60,483 bases of DNA from CAZYTX01 sp964650485 (lineage in GTDB: Bacteria > RBG-13-61-14 > DATKZS01). This document shows, piece by piece, positions 42,640 to 50,620 of the stretch. The position numbers and the translations under genes are program-made. The notes below the pieces were generated by a model that was not told the origin of the DNA, made no database searches, and saw nothing but the letters and a program-made list of their open reading frames with translations. Positions within the stretch are counted from its first letter, which is position 1. Every line of letters begins with the position of its first letter. Location of the stretch: positions 1-60,483 of the forward strand of contig CAZYTX010000021.1 in the NCBI GenBank assembly GCA_964650485.1, in the 5' to 3' direction.

Positions 42640-43878
42640 ATGAAGTACGAGTACTTTATAGGGCTCCGCTACCTGCGGGCCAAGAGGAAGCAGACCTTCG
42701 TGTCCGTGATCACCGGCATTGCCGTGGCCGGTGTGACCGTGGGCGTGGCCGCGCTTATCATCGTGCTCTCGGGCATGGCAGGTGTGCAGGATTACATGCG
42801 CGACAAGATACTGGGGTTCAACGCACACCTGATAGTGGGAAGGATCGGGGGAATAGACGATCCCCGGGAGGCGCTCGCAAAGCTGGAAGAGGTCCCCGGA
42901 GTCACCGGCGCGTCCCCCTACATCGAGGGACAGGTCATGATACGGGGCAGGGCAAAGTCCAAGGGGGCCCTGGTGCGGGGCATTGACCTGGACACCGTGG
43001 AGAGGGTGATGACCATAGGCGAGCACATCGTGCAGGGGTCGCTGGACCAGCTTGCCGAGGACTCGAAGGCGTTCCAGGATGACGACCACCTGCCGGTGAT
43101 CGCGCTCGGCCGGGACATGGCGGTGGAGCTGGGCGTGTTCCACGGCGACCGGGTGTCGGTGATAGTGCCCGAGGGGGCATTGACTCCGCTGGGCATGAGG
43201 CCACGGGTGCGGCGCTTCCGGGTGGGACCGGTGTTCAAGTTCGGCTTCTGGGAGGTGGACTCATCAGTGGCCCTGGTGAGCCTTGAAAAAGCGCGCGAGC
43301 TGTTCAAGACCGAGGACGTACACGGGATCGAGGTCAAGACCACGGACATCTACGGGGTGGGTGAGACCAAGGCCGCGATTGACAAGGCCCTGCCCCCGTC
43401 GTATTACGCATCCACCTGGATTGACCAGCAGAGGCAGCTCTTCGCGGCGCTCAAGATGGAGCAGCTCCTCTCCGGCCTGATACTGTCTCTCATCATGCTG
43501 GTGGCCGCCTTCAACATCGTGTCCATGCTGCTCATGCTGGTGATGGAGAAGTACAGGGACATCGCCATATTAAAAAGTATGGGGGCCGCGGACAGAGGGA
43601 TCATGAGCATATTCGTCACCCAGGGCACGGTGATCGGGATCATCGGCACACTGCTGGGCGTGGCCCTGGGGCTTTCGGTGTGCTGGCTGCAGATGAGATA
43701 CGAGATACTGCGGTTCGACCCGGCAATCTACCAGTTCTCCAGCGTGCCCATGAAGGTGAATGTTGAAAACGTGGTCGGGGTGGCCATAGGCGCCATGCTG
43801 CTCTCATTCGTCACCACCCTGTACCCTTCCTGGCAGGCGGCCCGGAGCAAGCCCGCGGAGTCCTTGAGGTACGAGTGA
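42640..43878 (+). CDS. lolC: LolC/LolE-type lipoprotein-releasing permease
   Basis: A 412-residue ABC permease of the FtsX/MacB fold: one N-terminal membrane helix (about 21-44: SVITGIAVAGVTVGVAALII), a periplasmic domain (45-265) and three more helices at the C-terminus. The N-terminal FIGLRYLRAKRKQTFVSVIT is the LolC/E signature. With LolD it extracts lipoproteins from the inner membrane for LolA. Only one permease gene is present, so it probably acts as a homodimer (LolF-like). lolD follows with 1 base between. Confidence 0.87.
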   Translation: MKYEYFIGLRYLRAKRKQTFVSVITGIAVAGVTVGVAALIIVLSGMAGVQDYMRDKILGFNAHLIVGRIGGIDDPREALAKLEEVPGVTGASPYIEGQVMIRGRAKSKGALVRGIDLDTVERVMTIGEHIVQGSLDQLAEDSKAFQDDDHLPVIALGRDMAVELGVFHGDRVSVIVPEGALTPLGMRPRVRRFRVGPVFKFGFWEVDSSVALVSLEKARELFKTEDVHGIEVKTTDIYGVGETKAAIDKALPPSYYASTWIDQQRQLFAALKMEQLLSGLILSLIMLVAAFNIVSMLLMLVMEKYRDIAILKSMGAADRGIMSIFVTQGTVIGIIGTLLGVALGLSVCWLQMRYEILRFDPAIYQFSSVPMKVNVENVVGVAIGAMLLSFVTTLYPSWQAARSKPAESLRYE

Positions 43879-43879
43879 C

Positions 43880-44575
<696 letters not shown>

Positions 44576-44579
44576 CTCC

Positions 44580-44633
44580 TGGTGGGAGCGAGCTTCTGCT
44601 CGCGATTATCGAAGCCGGAAGGCCTCTCCCACA
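44580..44633. repeat. REP-like inverted element
   Basis: GTGGGAG at the left and CTCCCAC at the right enclose two inner stems (GCGAGCttctGCTCGC and AGCCggaaGGCCT). It lies directly after lolD and resembles REP sequences seen in other Gram-negative genomes; it may also stop or stabilise the lol transcript. Confidence 0.5.
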
Positions 44634-44697
44634 AATCAAGACCCTGAGGGCCCTCGCACATATTTTTCAAACCATCCGCTTTTTCCGCTTTTTTCCC

Positions 44698-44726
44698 TTG
44701 ACAAGCGCGCCGTGTTTTGATACGAT
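44698..44726 (+). promoter_or_regulatory. Sigma70-type promoter of the tetR gene
   Basis: A perfect TTGACA and TACGAT are 17 bases apart, about 35 bases before the ATG. Confidence 0.6.
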
Positions 44727-44728
44727 CT

Positions 44729-44742
44729 TCACCGCTTGGTGA
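44729..44742. promoter_or_regulatory. Candidate TetR-family operator
   Basis: TCACC and GGTGA form a perfect inverted repeat around GCTT immediately after the -10 hexamer, overlapping the transcription start region. This is where an autorepressor would bind. Confidence 0.35.
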
Positions 44743-44760
44743 AAAAGACTGGGAGGCGAT

Positions 44761-45411
44761 ATGCAAGAGGCCGCACAAAAGCATGTATCCATCGAGCGGG
44801 CGGGCAGCGCTAAAGAGCGGAGCTCAAGGGACAAGATACTTGACGCCGCGCTATCTGTTTTCGCCCGCAAGGGTTTCGAGGGGGCCAGCACCCAGGAGAT
44901 ATCCGAGTACGCGGGCGTGAACAAGCGTCTTATCTTCTACTACTTCGAGAGCAAGGAGGAGCTCTACCTTGCCTCCCTGGAGGAGTTCTTCCAGGGCGTG
45001 GACAGGCTCTTGCAGAACTTCTGCGTAAGCCCTGCGGACATGGAGGACAAGTGGCTCGCCCTCCTCAAGTTCAGCGACAACTTCATTGACTTCGTGGCCG
45101 GGCACCAGGAGCCGGTGAGGATACTGGTGCGCGAGATTATGAGCGAGGGCAGGTTCATGGACGTGCTGGTAAGCCGGTTCATCCGGCCCACCTTCAAGGC
45201 CGGCGAGCAGTACCTTAGCGGGCTGCTCTACCCCGGCGAGTCCGACCAGAAAGCCATAAAGCACCTGCTGCTCAGCTTCGGGGGGGCCAACATCTTCTAC
45301 TTCCTGCTCTCGCCGCTGCTGGAGAGGGTCTGGGACATGGAGACCGCGTCCAAAGAGCAGCTCGACGAGCGCAAAAAGGAGATGCGCAGGTTTATCCTGC
45401 GCACCCTTTAA
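44761..45411 (+). CDS. TetR/AcrR family regulator
   Basis: A 216-residue repressor-type protein. The N-terminal HTH (about 22-68) reads SRDKILDAALSVFARKGFEG, STQEISEYAGVNKRLIFYYF, ESKEELYLA, a standard TetR_N. The helical C-terminal ligand domain is unlike named subfamilies but has the size of fatty-acid-responsive regulators such as FadR-type TetR proteins. It precedes the acyl-CoA genes on the same strand and has its own promoter with a palindrome next to the -10, so it probably represses itself and perhaps the island, with an acyl-CoA as likely ligand. Confidence 0.82.
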   Translation: MQEAAQKHVSIERAGSAKERSSRDKILDAALSVFARKGFEGASTQEISEYAGVNKRLIFYYFESKEELYLASLEEFFQGVDRLLQNFCVSPADMEDKWLALLKFSDNFIDFVAGHQEPVRILVREIMSEGRFMDVLVSRFIRPTFKAGEQYLSGLLYPGESDQKAIKHLLLSFGGANIFYFLLSPLLERVWDMETASKEQLDERKKEMRRFILRTL

Positions 45412-45460
45412 ATGGCAAGGAAGCGTTTTTTCACCGTGCGGTTAAAAAGGAGGGTTTGAC

Positions 45461-46312
45461 ATGGGAGTGCTGGACGGCAAGGTGGCCCTGGTAACGGGCG
45501 CCGGCCTGGGCATCGGCAGGGGCGAGGCGAGGATGCTTGCAAGAGAAGGGGCTAAAGTGGTGGTAAACGACGTGGGCGTTGAGCTTGACGGAGAGGGTGG
45601 CGACCAGAGCATTGCCCAGAGCGTGGTGAACGAGATAAAGGAAGAGGGCGGAGAAGCGGTTGCCAACACCGACAGCGTGACCGACCACGAGGCGGCCCGC
45701 AAGATGATCGAGCAGGCGGTTGACACCTTCGGCAGGTTCGACGTGCTGGTGAACAACGCCGGGATCACCCGTGACAAGATCATATACAAGATGGACGAGC
45801 AAATGTTCGACGCGGTGGTGGCGGTGCACCTGAAGGGGACCTTCAACACCGGCAAGTGGGCCTGCAAGCACTTCCGCGACAACGAGCAGCAGGGAAGGAT
45901 TATAAACACCACCTCGGCCGCGGGACTGGTGGGCAACTTCGGGCAGACAAACTACTCCGCGGCAAAGGCCGGCATCGCGGCCATGACCCTGGTCTGGTCC
46001 AGGGAGATGGAAAAGTACGGGGTCACTGTAAACGCCATCGCCCCCGCGGCCAGGACCCGGATGACCATGGCGGCCTTCGGGGAACTGGAGCCTGACGAGG
46101 ACGAGGACTTCGACGCCATGGACCCGGATAACATCGCGCCCCTGGTGGCCTGCCTGGCCTCGGACCAGGCCGCGGCAGTGAACGGGCAGGTGATAAACAT
46201 CTCGGGAGGAGACATAGAGATATTCGAGCCCTGGAAGCCGAGGACCAGCCTCTCAAAGGACGGGAGGTGGGAGGTCTCCGAGCTGATCGAGAAGATGAAG
46301 GAGATATTTTAA
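45461..46312 (+). CDS. SDR oxidoreductase, 3-hydroxyacyl-CoA type
   Basis: A 283-residue short-chain dehydrogenase. Cofactor loop VTGAGLGIGRG (11-21), NNAG (98-101), catalytic S152, Y165 and K169 (TSAAG ... NYSAAK). The acidic region after strand 2 (NDVGVELDGEGGD) and the overall pattern match the dehydrogenase domain of multifunctional peroxisomal enzyme HSD17B4 and bacterial relatives that oxidise (R)-3-hydroxyacyl-CoA or 17-beta-hydroxysteroids. It is followed by two MaoC-fold genes, which are fused to such a domain in the eukaryotic enzyme; here they are separate genes. Ribosome site AAGGAGGG. Confidence 0.82.
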   Translation: MGVLDGKVALVTGAGLGIGRGEARMLAREGAKVVVNDVGVELDGEGGDQSIAQSVVNEIKEEGGEAVANTDSVTDHEAARKMIEQAVDTFGRFDVLVNNAGITRDKIIYKMDEQMFDAVVAVHLKGTFNTGKWACKHFRDNEQQGRIINTTSAAGLVGNFGQTNYSAAKAGIAAMTLVWSREMEKYGVTVNAIAPAARTRMTMAAFGELEPDEDEDFDAMDPDNIAPLVACLASDQAAAVNGQVINISGGDIEIFEPWKPRTSLSKDGRWEVSELIEKMKEIF

Positions 46313-46320
46313 AGGGTTTC

Positions 46321-46458
46321 TTGACGCAACGGCGCAACGGCACAACGGCTATTATTTCTGATGCATTGGAATGGGAGCTTGTTTAATAAACACAAATGCG
46401 GTTTCAAGCAAAACAAATAAACAAAAAGATTCGTAGCGCCGTAGCGTCGTTGTGTCAA
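46321..46458. repeat. 138-bp element with 21-bp inverted ends
   Basis: The left end begins TTGACGCAACGGCGC and the right end, reversed, TTGACACAACGACGC; over 21 bases the ends agree at 18. The AT-rich centre has no gene. The size and inverted ends suggest a miniature mobile element. It starts 9 bases after the SDR stop and ends 28 bases before the next start. No flanking target duplication is obvious. Confidence 0.6.
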
Positions 46459-46486
46459 AAAACTACTCGCAAGCAGGAGAGTTGAC

Positions 46487-46942
46487 ATGGCTGACAAGAG
46501 TCTGATCGGCAAGGAGACCCCGCCGGGGGAGGCCGAGGCTGACCTTGAGGAGATCAAGGAGTTCTGCCGGTCAATAGGAGACGAGAGACCAGAGTACGTG
46601 GACGAGGATGCCGCGGCCAGGGGGCCGTTCGGCTCAATCGTGGCGCCGCCAACATTCCCCATGCGGTTTTTGTTCGACGCGCTCGACCCGGACCTGTTCT
46701 TCGAGCTGGACCTGAACCTCGCAGGCATAGTGCATGCCGAGCAGGAGTTCGTGTACGAGCGGCCGATCAAGGCCGGCGAGAGGTTCAAGATCATCGGCAA
46801 GGTGCACGACGTGTACGAGAAGGAGGGGCGCTCCGGCATGCTGGACTTCGTGACCTTCCAGGCCAAGGGGGTCGAGCAGGACAAGGACGAGCTGGTCTTC
46901 ACCGCCTACATGACGCTCATATCCAGGCGGCTGGAGCAGTGA
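46487..46942 (+). CDS. FAS1-like dehydratase (MaoC_dehydrat_N) subunit
   Basis: A 151-residue hot-dog fold protein. The segment GSIVAPPTFPMRFLFDAL and the following EFVYERPIKAGERF are typical of the N-terminal, non-catalytic half of two-domain MaoC hydratases. The Asp-His active-site pair of MaoC is not present, so it should need a catalytic partner, most simply the next gene (11 bases later). The split pair recalls heteromeric enoyl-CoA hydratases such as ChsH1/ChsH2 that handle bulky steroid side-chain CoA esters. Ribosome site CAGGAGAG. Confidence 0.8.
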   Translation: MADKSLIGKETPPGEAEADLEEIKEFCRSIGDERPEYVDEDAAARGPFGSIVAPPTFPMRFLFDALDPDLFFELDLNLAGIVHAEQEFVYERPIKAGERFKIIGKVHDVYEKEGRSGMLDFVTFQAKGVEQDKDELVFTAYMTLISRRLEQ

Positions 46943-46953
46943 GGAGGGGTAAA

Positions 46954-47376
46954 ATGGCAGGCTCCATCAATTGGGAGGACATTAAGGAAGGCCAGGAGTT
47001 CGAGCCCTGGGAGCGCGGCGGGCTGGGAATCGAGCTCTTCCAGGAGTACGGCGAGGCCTCGGGAGACGGGAACCCCATGCACACCGACGAGGAGTACGCC
47101 CAGGACCTGGGATACCCCACGGTGTTCGCGCAGGGGATGCTCATCATGGCCTTTGCATCAAAGTACGTCACCGACCTGGCAGGGGCGGGCAACATAAAAA
47201 GGATATGGTCAAAGTTCAGGAAGCAGACCTGGCCGGGCGAGACCCTGCGCTTTTCGGCAAAGGTTAAAAAGAAGTACGAGCAGGACGGGAAAAAGCTCCT
47301 TGACCTGGACGTTACAGGCGAGAGCACCGAGGGCGAGGAGAAGATCGTAACCGAGGCCACGGTGATATGCGGATGA
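46954..47376 (+). CDS. MaoC-fold enoyl-CoA hydratase subunit
   Basis: A 140-residue hot-dog protein with the hydratase-2 active-site motif: D38 and H43 in GDGNPMHTDEEYA, which hydrate trans-2-enoyl-CoA to the (R)-3-hydroxy form. The later segments VFAQGMLIMAF and FRKQTWPGETLRFSAKV form the acyl tunnel and second hot-dog strand. ATG 46954 has GGAGGGG upstream. It likely forms a heterodimer with the preceding FAS1-like dehydratase subunit and feeds the (R)-specific SDR at 45461. Confidence 0.85.
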   Translation: MAGSINWEDIKEGQEFEPWERGGLGIELFQEYGEASGDGNPMHTDEEYAQDLGYPTVFAQGMLIMAFASKYVTDLAGAGNIKRIWSKFRKQTWPGETLRFSAKVKKKYEQDGKKLLDLDVTGESTEGEEKIVTEATVICG

Positions 47377-47392
47377 AAAATGCACCGGGTGG

Positions 47393-47420
47393 CCCATACG
47401 CTTGCTTGCAACCGTATGGG
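47393..47420. repeat. Hairpin CCCATACG/CGTATGGG
   Basis: CCCATACG and CGTATGGG pair around a 12-base loop, 17 bases after the hydratase stop. No T run follows. The flanking GGGTGG/TTCCC hints that it is a diverged relative of the left hairpin in the 160-bp family. Confidence 0.4.
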
Positions 47421-47492
47421 TTCCCAAGGAACAGGTGCTCATTTAGGTTTGTGTTTTGAGGGATGAGGTTTGAGGAAATCGGATCAGGCAGC

Positions 47493-47641
47493 GGGTAGCG
47501 CACACAGCTTGCCTGTGTGCGCGAGCGCAACGAGCAGGATGGATAATGAACCAGGCACAAAAATCATCTCCCGACTTACAATACATGCACCCTGCGCCTG
47601 ACGGCGCCCACATAGCAAGCTATGTGGGATACCCGCTACCC
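47493..47641. repeat. 160-bp hairpin-ended element, copy 3 (inverted)
   Basis: This copy lies in the opposite orientation to copies 1 and 2: it starts GGGTAGCGCACACAGC and ends with CCCACATAGC/GCTATGTGGG followed by CTACCC. Both end hairpins are perfect; the middle has diverged. Together with the hairpin at 47393-47420 it fills the 337-base gap between the hydratase and thiolase genes, which holds no gene I can support. Confidence 0.6.
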
Positions 47642-47713
47642 GCTGCGAATGATAACAAGATAACCGGCGCTGAAGGAATTTATCTTGCGTCTGATAATCA
47701 GGAGGGTTGAGAA

Positions 47714-48967
47714 ATGGCCGAGCTGAGAGAAGCGGTGATAGTTGACTGCGTGCGCACCCCCTTCGGCAGGGCGCACAAGGAAAAGGGTTTCATGCGGAAC
47801 ATACGCTCTGACGACATGGGGGTGATGGTGCTCCAGGATGTGGTCAAGCGCACGGGCATCGAGCCCATGGAGGTTGACGAGGTGATCCTGGGCGCGGTGG
47901 AGCAGCTTGGCGAGCAGGCCCACCCGGGCCGCAACTGCCTTGTGCTGGCCAAGTTCCCCTTCGAGATTCCCGGGCTCTCGGTGGAGCGGGCATGCGTGAC
48001 CGCGATGAGCTCCATACACGTGGCCGCAATGTCCGTGATGTGCGGCATGGGGGACATCTACATCGCAGGGGGCATAGACTCCATGACCCACATCTCCCTG
48101 CCGGTGGTCACGCCCGACACCGACTTTGACGAGCTTTTGAAGGAAGAGAACACCATGCTCTCGGCCATGAACCCCAACCCGGCAATGTACGACGAGCTGA
48201 ACCCCCTGGAGCTGGTCGGAGGAATCACCGCGGAGAAGCTGGTCCAGATGTACAACATCACCAGGAAGGAGATGGACGAGTGGGCGGTGATGTCAAACCT
48301 GCGCGCGGTGGAGGCACAGAAGGCGGGCAGGTTCAAGGAAGAGATCATGCCCGTGACCGGCCTGGACGAGGCCGGCAACGAGTTCACCCTGGACTATGAC
48401 CAGGGCCCCCGGGCAAACTCGAGCTATGAAAAGGCATCCACCCTGCCCACTCCCTTCATGCCCGAGGGAGGCACCATTACCGCGGCCTCGGCATCCGGCA
48501 CCGCGGACGGGGCCGCGGTGTGCATGGTCATGAGCAAGGAGATGGCGCGAGAGAAGGGGCTGAAGCCGTTCGCGACCATAAGGGCCATCGGTGTGGCGGG
48601 GTGCGATCCCACCATCATGGGATACTGCGTGGTCCCGGCGACAAAGAAGGCGCTCAAGATGTGGGGCAAGGACATACAAAACATCGAGCTCATCGAGATA
48701 AACGAGGCCTTCGCATGCGTGCCCATAGTGTTCATGAAGGAGTTTGAGATGGGCTCGCCAGAGATCATAAACGTAAACGGCGGCGCATGCGCCATCGGCC
48801 ACCCGGTGGGGGCAACCGGCGCCAGGATCACAGGCACCCTGGCGTATGAGATGAACAGGCGCAAAAACCGCTATGGCCTCGCAACCATATGCGGTGGATA
48901 CGGCCAGGGCGGGACCACCATCCTCGAGCGCGAGGACTACGACTGGGGAGAGTTCAGGAAGGTGTGA
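47714..48967 (+). CDS. Acetyl-CoA acyltransferase (thiolase)
   Basis: A 417-residue degradative-type thiolase. The nucleophilic Cys is C94 in VERACVTAMSS, and the other active-site parts are NEAFA, GGACAIGHPVGATGARI (His) and the C-terminal Cys in ICGGYGQGGTT. The loop after C94 differs from the usual CGSG, which suggests an altered acyl pocket. It should cleave 3-ketoacyl-CoA to acetyl-CoA (or propionyl-CoA) and a shortened acyl-CoA. Ribosome site AGGAGGG. It is in line with the hydratase genes upstream and the acyl-CoA dehydrogenase downstream. Confidence 0.88.
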   Translation: MAELREAVIVDCVRTPFGRAHKEKGFMRNIRSDDMGVMVLQDVVKRTGIEPMEVDEVILGAVEQLGEQAHPGRNCLVLAKFPFEIPGLSVERACVTAMSSIHVAAMSVMCGMGDIYIAGGIDSMTHISLPVVTPDTDFDELLKEENTMLSAMNPNPAMYDELNPLELVGGITAEKLVQMYNITRKEMDEWAVMSNLRAVEAQKAGRFKEEIMPVTGLDEAGNEFTLDYDQGPRANSSYEKASTLPTPFMPEGGTITAASASGTADGAAVCMVMSKEMAREKGLKPFATIRAIGVAGCDPTIMGYCVVPATKKALKMWGKDIQNIELIEINEAFACVPIVFMKEFEMGSPEIINVNGGACAIGHPVGATGARITGTLAYEMNRRKNRYGLATICGGYGQGGTTILEREDYDWGEFRKV

Positions 48968-49030
48968 GGCTTGAGGGGTGAGATGTGAGGTTTGAGTTAT
49001 GAGCTTTGAGGGATGAGGAACGGGTAACAT
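48968..49030. repeat. TGAG-rich heptad-like direct repeats
   Basis: Repeats of the form TGAGGnnTGAGnT (for example TGAGATGTGAGGTTTGAGTTATG in part) run from the thiolase stop for about 60 bases; related words occur at 47455-47477 and 8498-8550. The stretch contains no gene. A weak copy of GGGTA...CATAGCTTGCT follows at 49022. Confidence 0.4.
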
Positions 49031-49073
49031 ACATAGCTTGCTCTGAAGCCCTGATGTACAAAAAGGAGTTATT

Positions 49074-50243
49074 ATGGATTTCGAGCTTGACGACGACGTA
49101 AAGCAGATCAACGAGGCCATCCGCCGCTTCGTGGAGAAAGAGGTCCTCCCTCTTGAGGAAAAGCACAAGCAAGACGTGTGGGAGGGCCGGTTCAATGAAA
49201 AGGTGCTGGAGCTGGGGGCCGGGATCAGGAAGAAGTCGGTCGAGCTGGGCTACTACACCCTGCACATGCCCGAGTCGGTGGGAGGGGGCGGCATGGGTCA
49301 CGTGGCCATGACCGCCTTCCGCGAGACCATAGCCAGGTCGGGCACCATACTGCTCGGCATGTTCGTGCTCGGGGACCCGCCCATGGGGCCCACGGTCATG
49401 CTGGCAAACTGCACCCCTTTTCAGAAGGAGCGATACCTCGACCCCCTGATGAAGGGAGAGAAGACCACCTGCTTCGCACTCACCGAGCCGGCCGCGGGCT
49501 CGGACGTCTCCGCCATAAAGACCAGGGCCGTGAAAAAGGGTGACAAGTACATCGTCAACGGGCAGAAGCACTTCATCAGTAACGGCCCCTTTTGCGACTT
49601 CGCCCAGGTGTTCGTCATGACCGACCCGGAAAAGGGCATGAACGGCGGCTGCTCCCTGCTGCTCATAGACGCCGACGCCCCGGGTTTCACCAGGAACATA
49701 CAGAAATCAATGGGCGACGACGACTTCCAGGCAGAGTTCTTCTTCGAGGACTGCGAGGTGCCGGCTGAGAACGTGGTTGGCACCGAGGGGCTGGGGTTCG
49801 TCGAGGGCATGAAGTGGCTGTCCGCGGAGAGGCTGATAGTGGCAATTGACGGGGTGGGCATGGCCGAGGAGCTGCTTCGCATGGGGGTGGATTACGCAAA
49901 GGTGCGCGAGCAGTTCGGAAAGCCCATCGGCAAGAGGCAGGCCATACAATGGATGCTGGCCGACGCGGCCACCGAGATTTACGCGGCCCGGTGGATGACC
50001 TACCACTGCGCCTGGCTGATAGACCAGGGCAAGGACGCCATGAAGGAGATATCCATGGCAAAGCTCTTCGCATCGGAGATGGCCTTCCGGGTGGCTGACA
50101 ACGTGCTCCAGGTGCACGGGGGCGTAGGGTACATGAAGGAGCTGCCGGTGGAAAGGGTATTCCGGCTGGCAAGACTGCTCCGCATAGGAGGCGGGACCTC
50201 GGAGATACAGAGGTTCGTCATAGCGAGGTCTCTAGGACTGTGA
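49074..50243 (+). CDS. Acyl-CoA dehydrogenase (isovaleryl/long-chain type)
   Basis: A 389-residue FAD enzyme of the acyl-CoA dehydrogenase family: CFALTEPAAGSDVSAIKTRA (substrate and flavin contact), REQFGKPIGKRQAIQWMLAD and the C-terminal GGVGYMKELPVERVFRLARL. The usual catalytic Glu of medium-chain enzymes (YEGT) is replaced by Gly (RIGGGTSEIQR); instead a Glu-Arg pair lies on helix G (SAERLIVA), the position used by isovaleryl- and long-chain enzymes. These accept branched or bulky substrates. A second paralogue lies at 56223, raising the option of a heteromeric enzyme. Confidence 0.85.
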   Translation: MDFELDDDVKQINEAIRRFVEKEVLPLEEKHKQDVWEGRFNEKVLELGAGIRKKSVELGYYTLHMPESVGGGGMGHVAMTAFRETIARSGTILLGMFVLGDPPMGPTVMLANCTPFQKERYLDPLMKGEKTTCFALTEPAAGSDVSAIKTRAVKKGDKYIVNGQKHFISNGPFCDFAQVFVMTDPEKGMNGGCSLLLIDADAPGFTRNIQKSMGDDDFQAEFFFEDCEVPAENVVGTEGLGFVEGMKWLSAERLIVAIDGVGMAEELLRMGVDYAKVREQFGKPIGKRQAIQWMLADAATEIYAARWMTYHCAWLIDQGKDAMKEISMAKLFASEMAFRVADNVLQVHGGVGYMKELPVERVFRLARLLRIGGGTSEIQRFVIARSLGL

Positions 50244-50275
50244 TAAAACCAAAAGGAAAAAGGAGGTAATGGAAA

Positions 50276-50608
50276 ATGGCTGTAAATTCACCCAGGGAAT
50301 TCATTGAGAACATGCTCCCGGATAAGCTGTCCGACCCGGAGAAGCTCAAAGGACTCGACTTCTCGCTCCAGTTCAACATCACCGGGGACGACGGTGGGGA
50401 GTGGGTGCTGGAGATCAAGGACCAGCAGTCCAAGATCAGCGAAGGCGCCGCGGACAACCCCAAGATCACCCTGAAGATGAAGGACAAGGACTTCGTAAAG
50501 CTGGTCAACGGCGAGCTCTCGGGGCAAAAAGCCTTCATGTCGGGCAAGCTAAAGTTCAAGGGCGACATGAACACCGGGATCAAGCTCCAGAAGCTGGGCA
50601 TCATCTGA
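50276..50608 (+). CDS. SCP2 sterol-transfer-domain protein
   Basis: A 110-residue SCP2 domain: amphipathic N-terminal helix, LDFSLQFNITGDDGGEWVLE, the typical ADNPKITLKMKDKDFVKLVN strand-helix and a C-terminal GKLKFKGDMNTGIKLQKL. SCP2 domains bind sterols, fatty acids or acyl-CoA in a hydrophobic tunnel. It has a very strong ribosome site (AAGGAGGT) and lies between the acyl-CoA dehydrogenase and a LolA-like exported protein, so it may present the hydrophobic substrate to the cytosolic enzymes. Confidence 0.87.
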   Translation: MAVNSPREFIENMLPDKLSDPEKLKGLDFSLQFNITGDDGGEWVLEIKDQQSKISEGAADNPKITLKMKDKDFVKLVNGELSGQKAFMSGKLKFKGDMNTGIKLQKLGII

Positions 50609-50620
50609 AGAGGGCCCCGC

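Noticed and set aside
47377..47713. A small gene in the gap before the thiolase
   Set aside because: Open frames here run through the hairpin element and have no ribosome site or recognisable composition.
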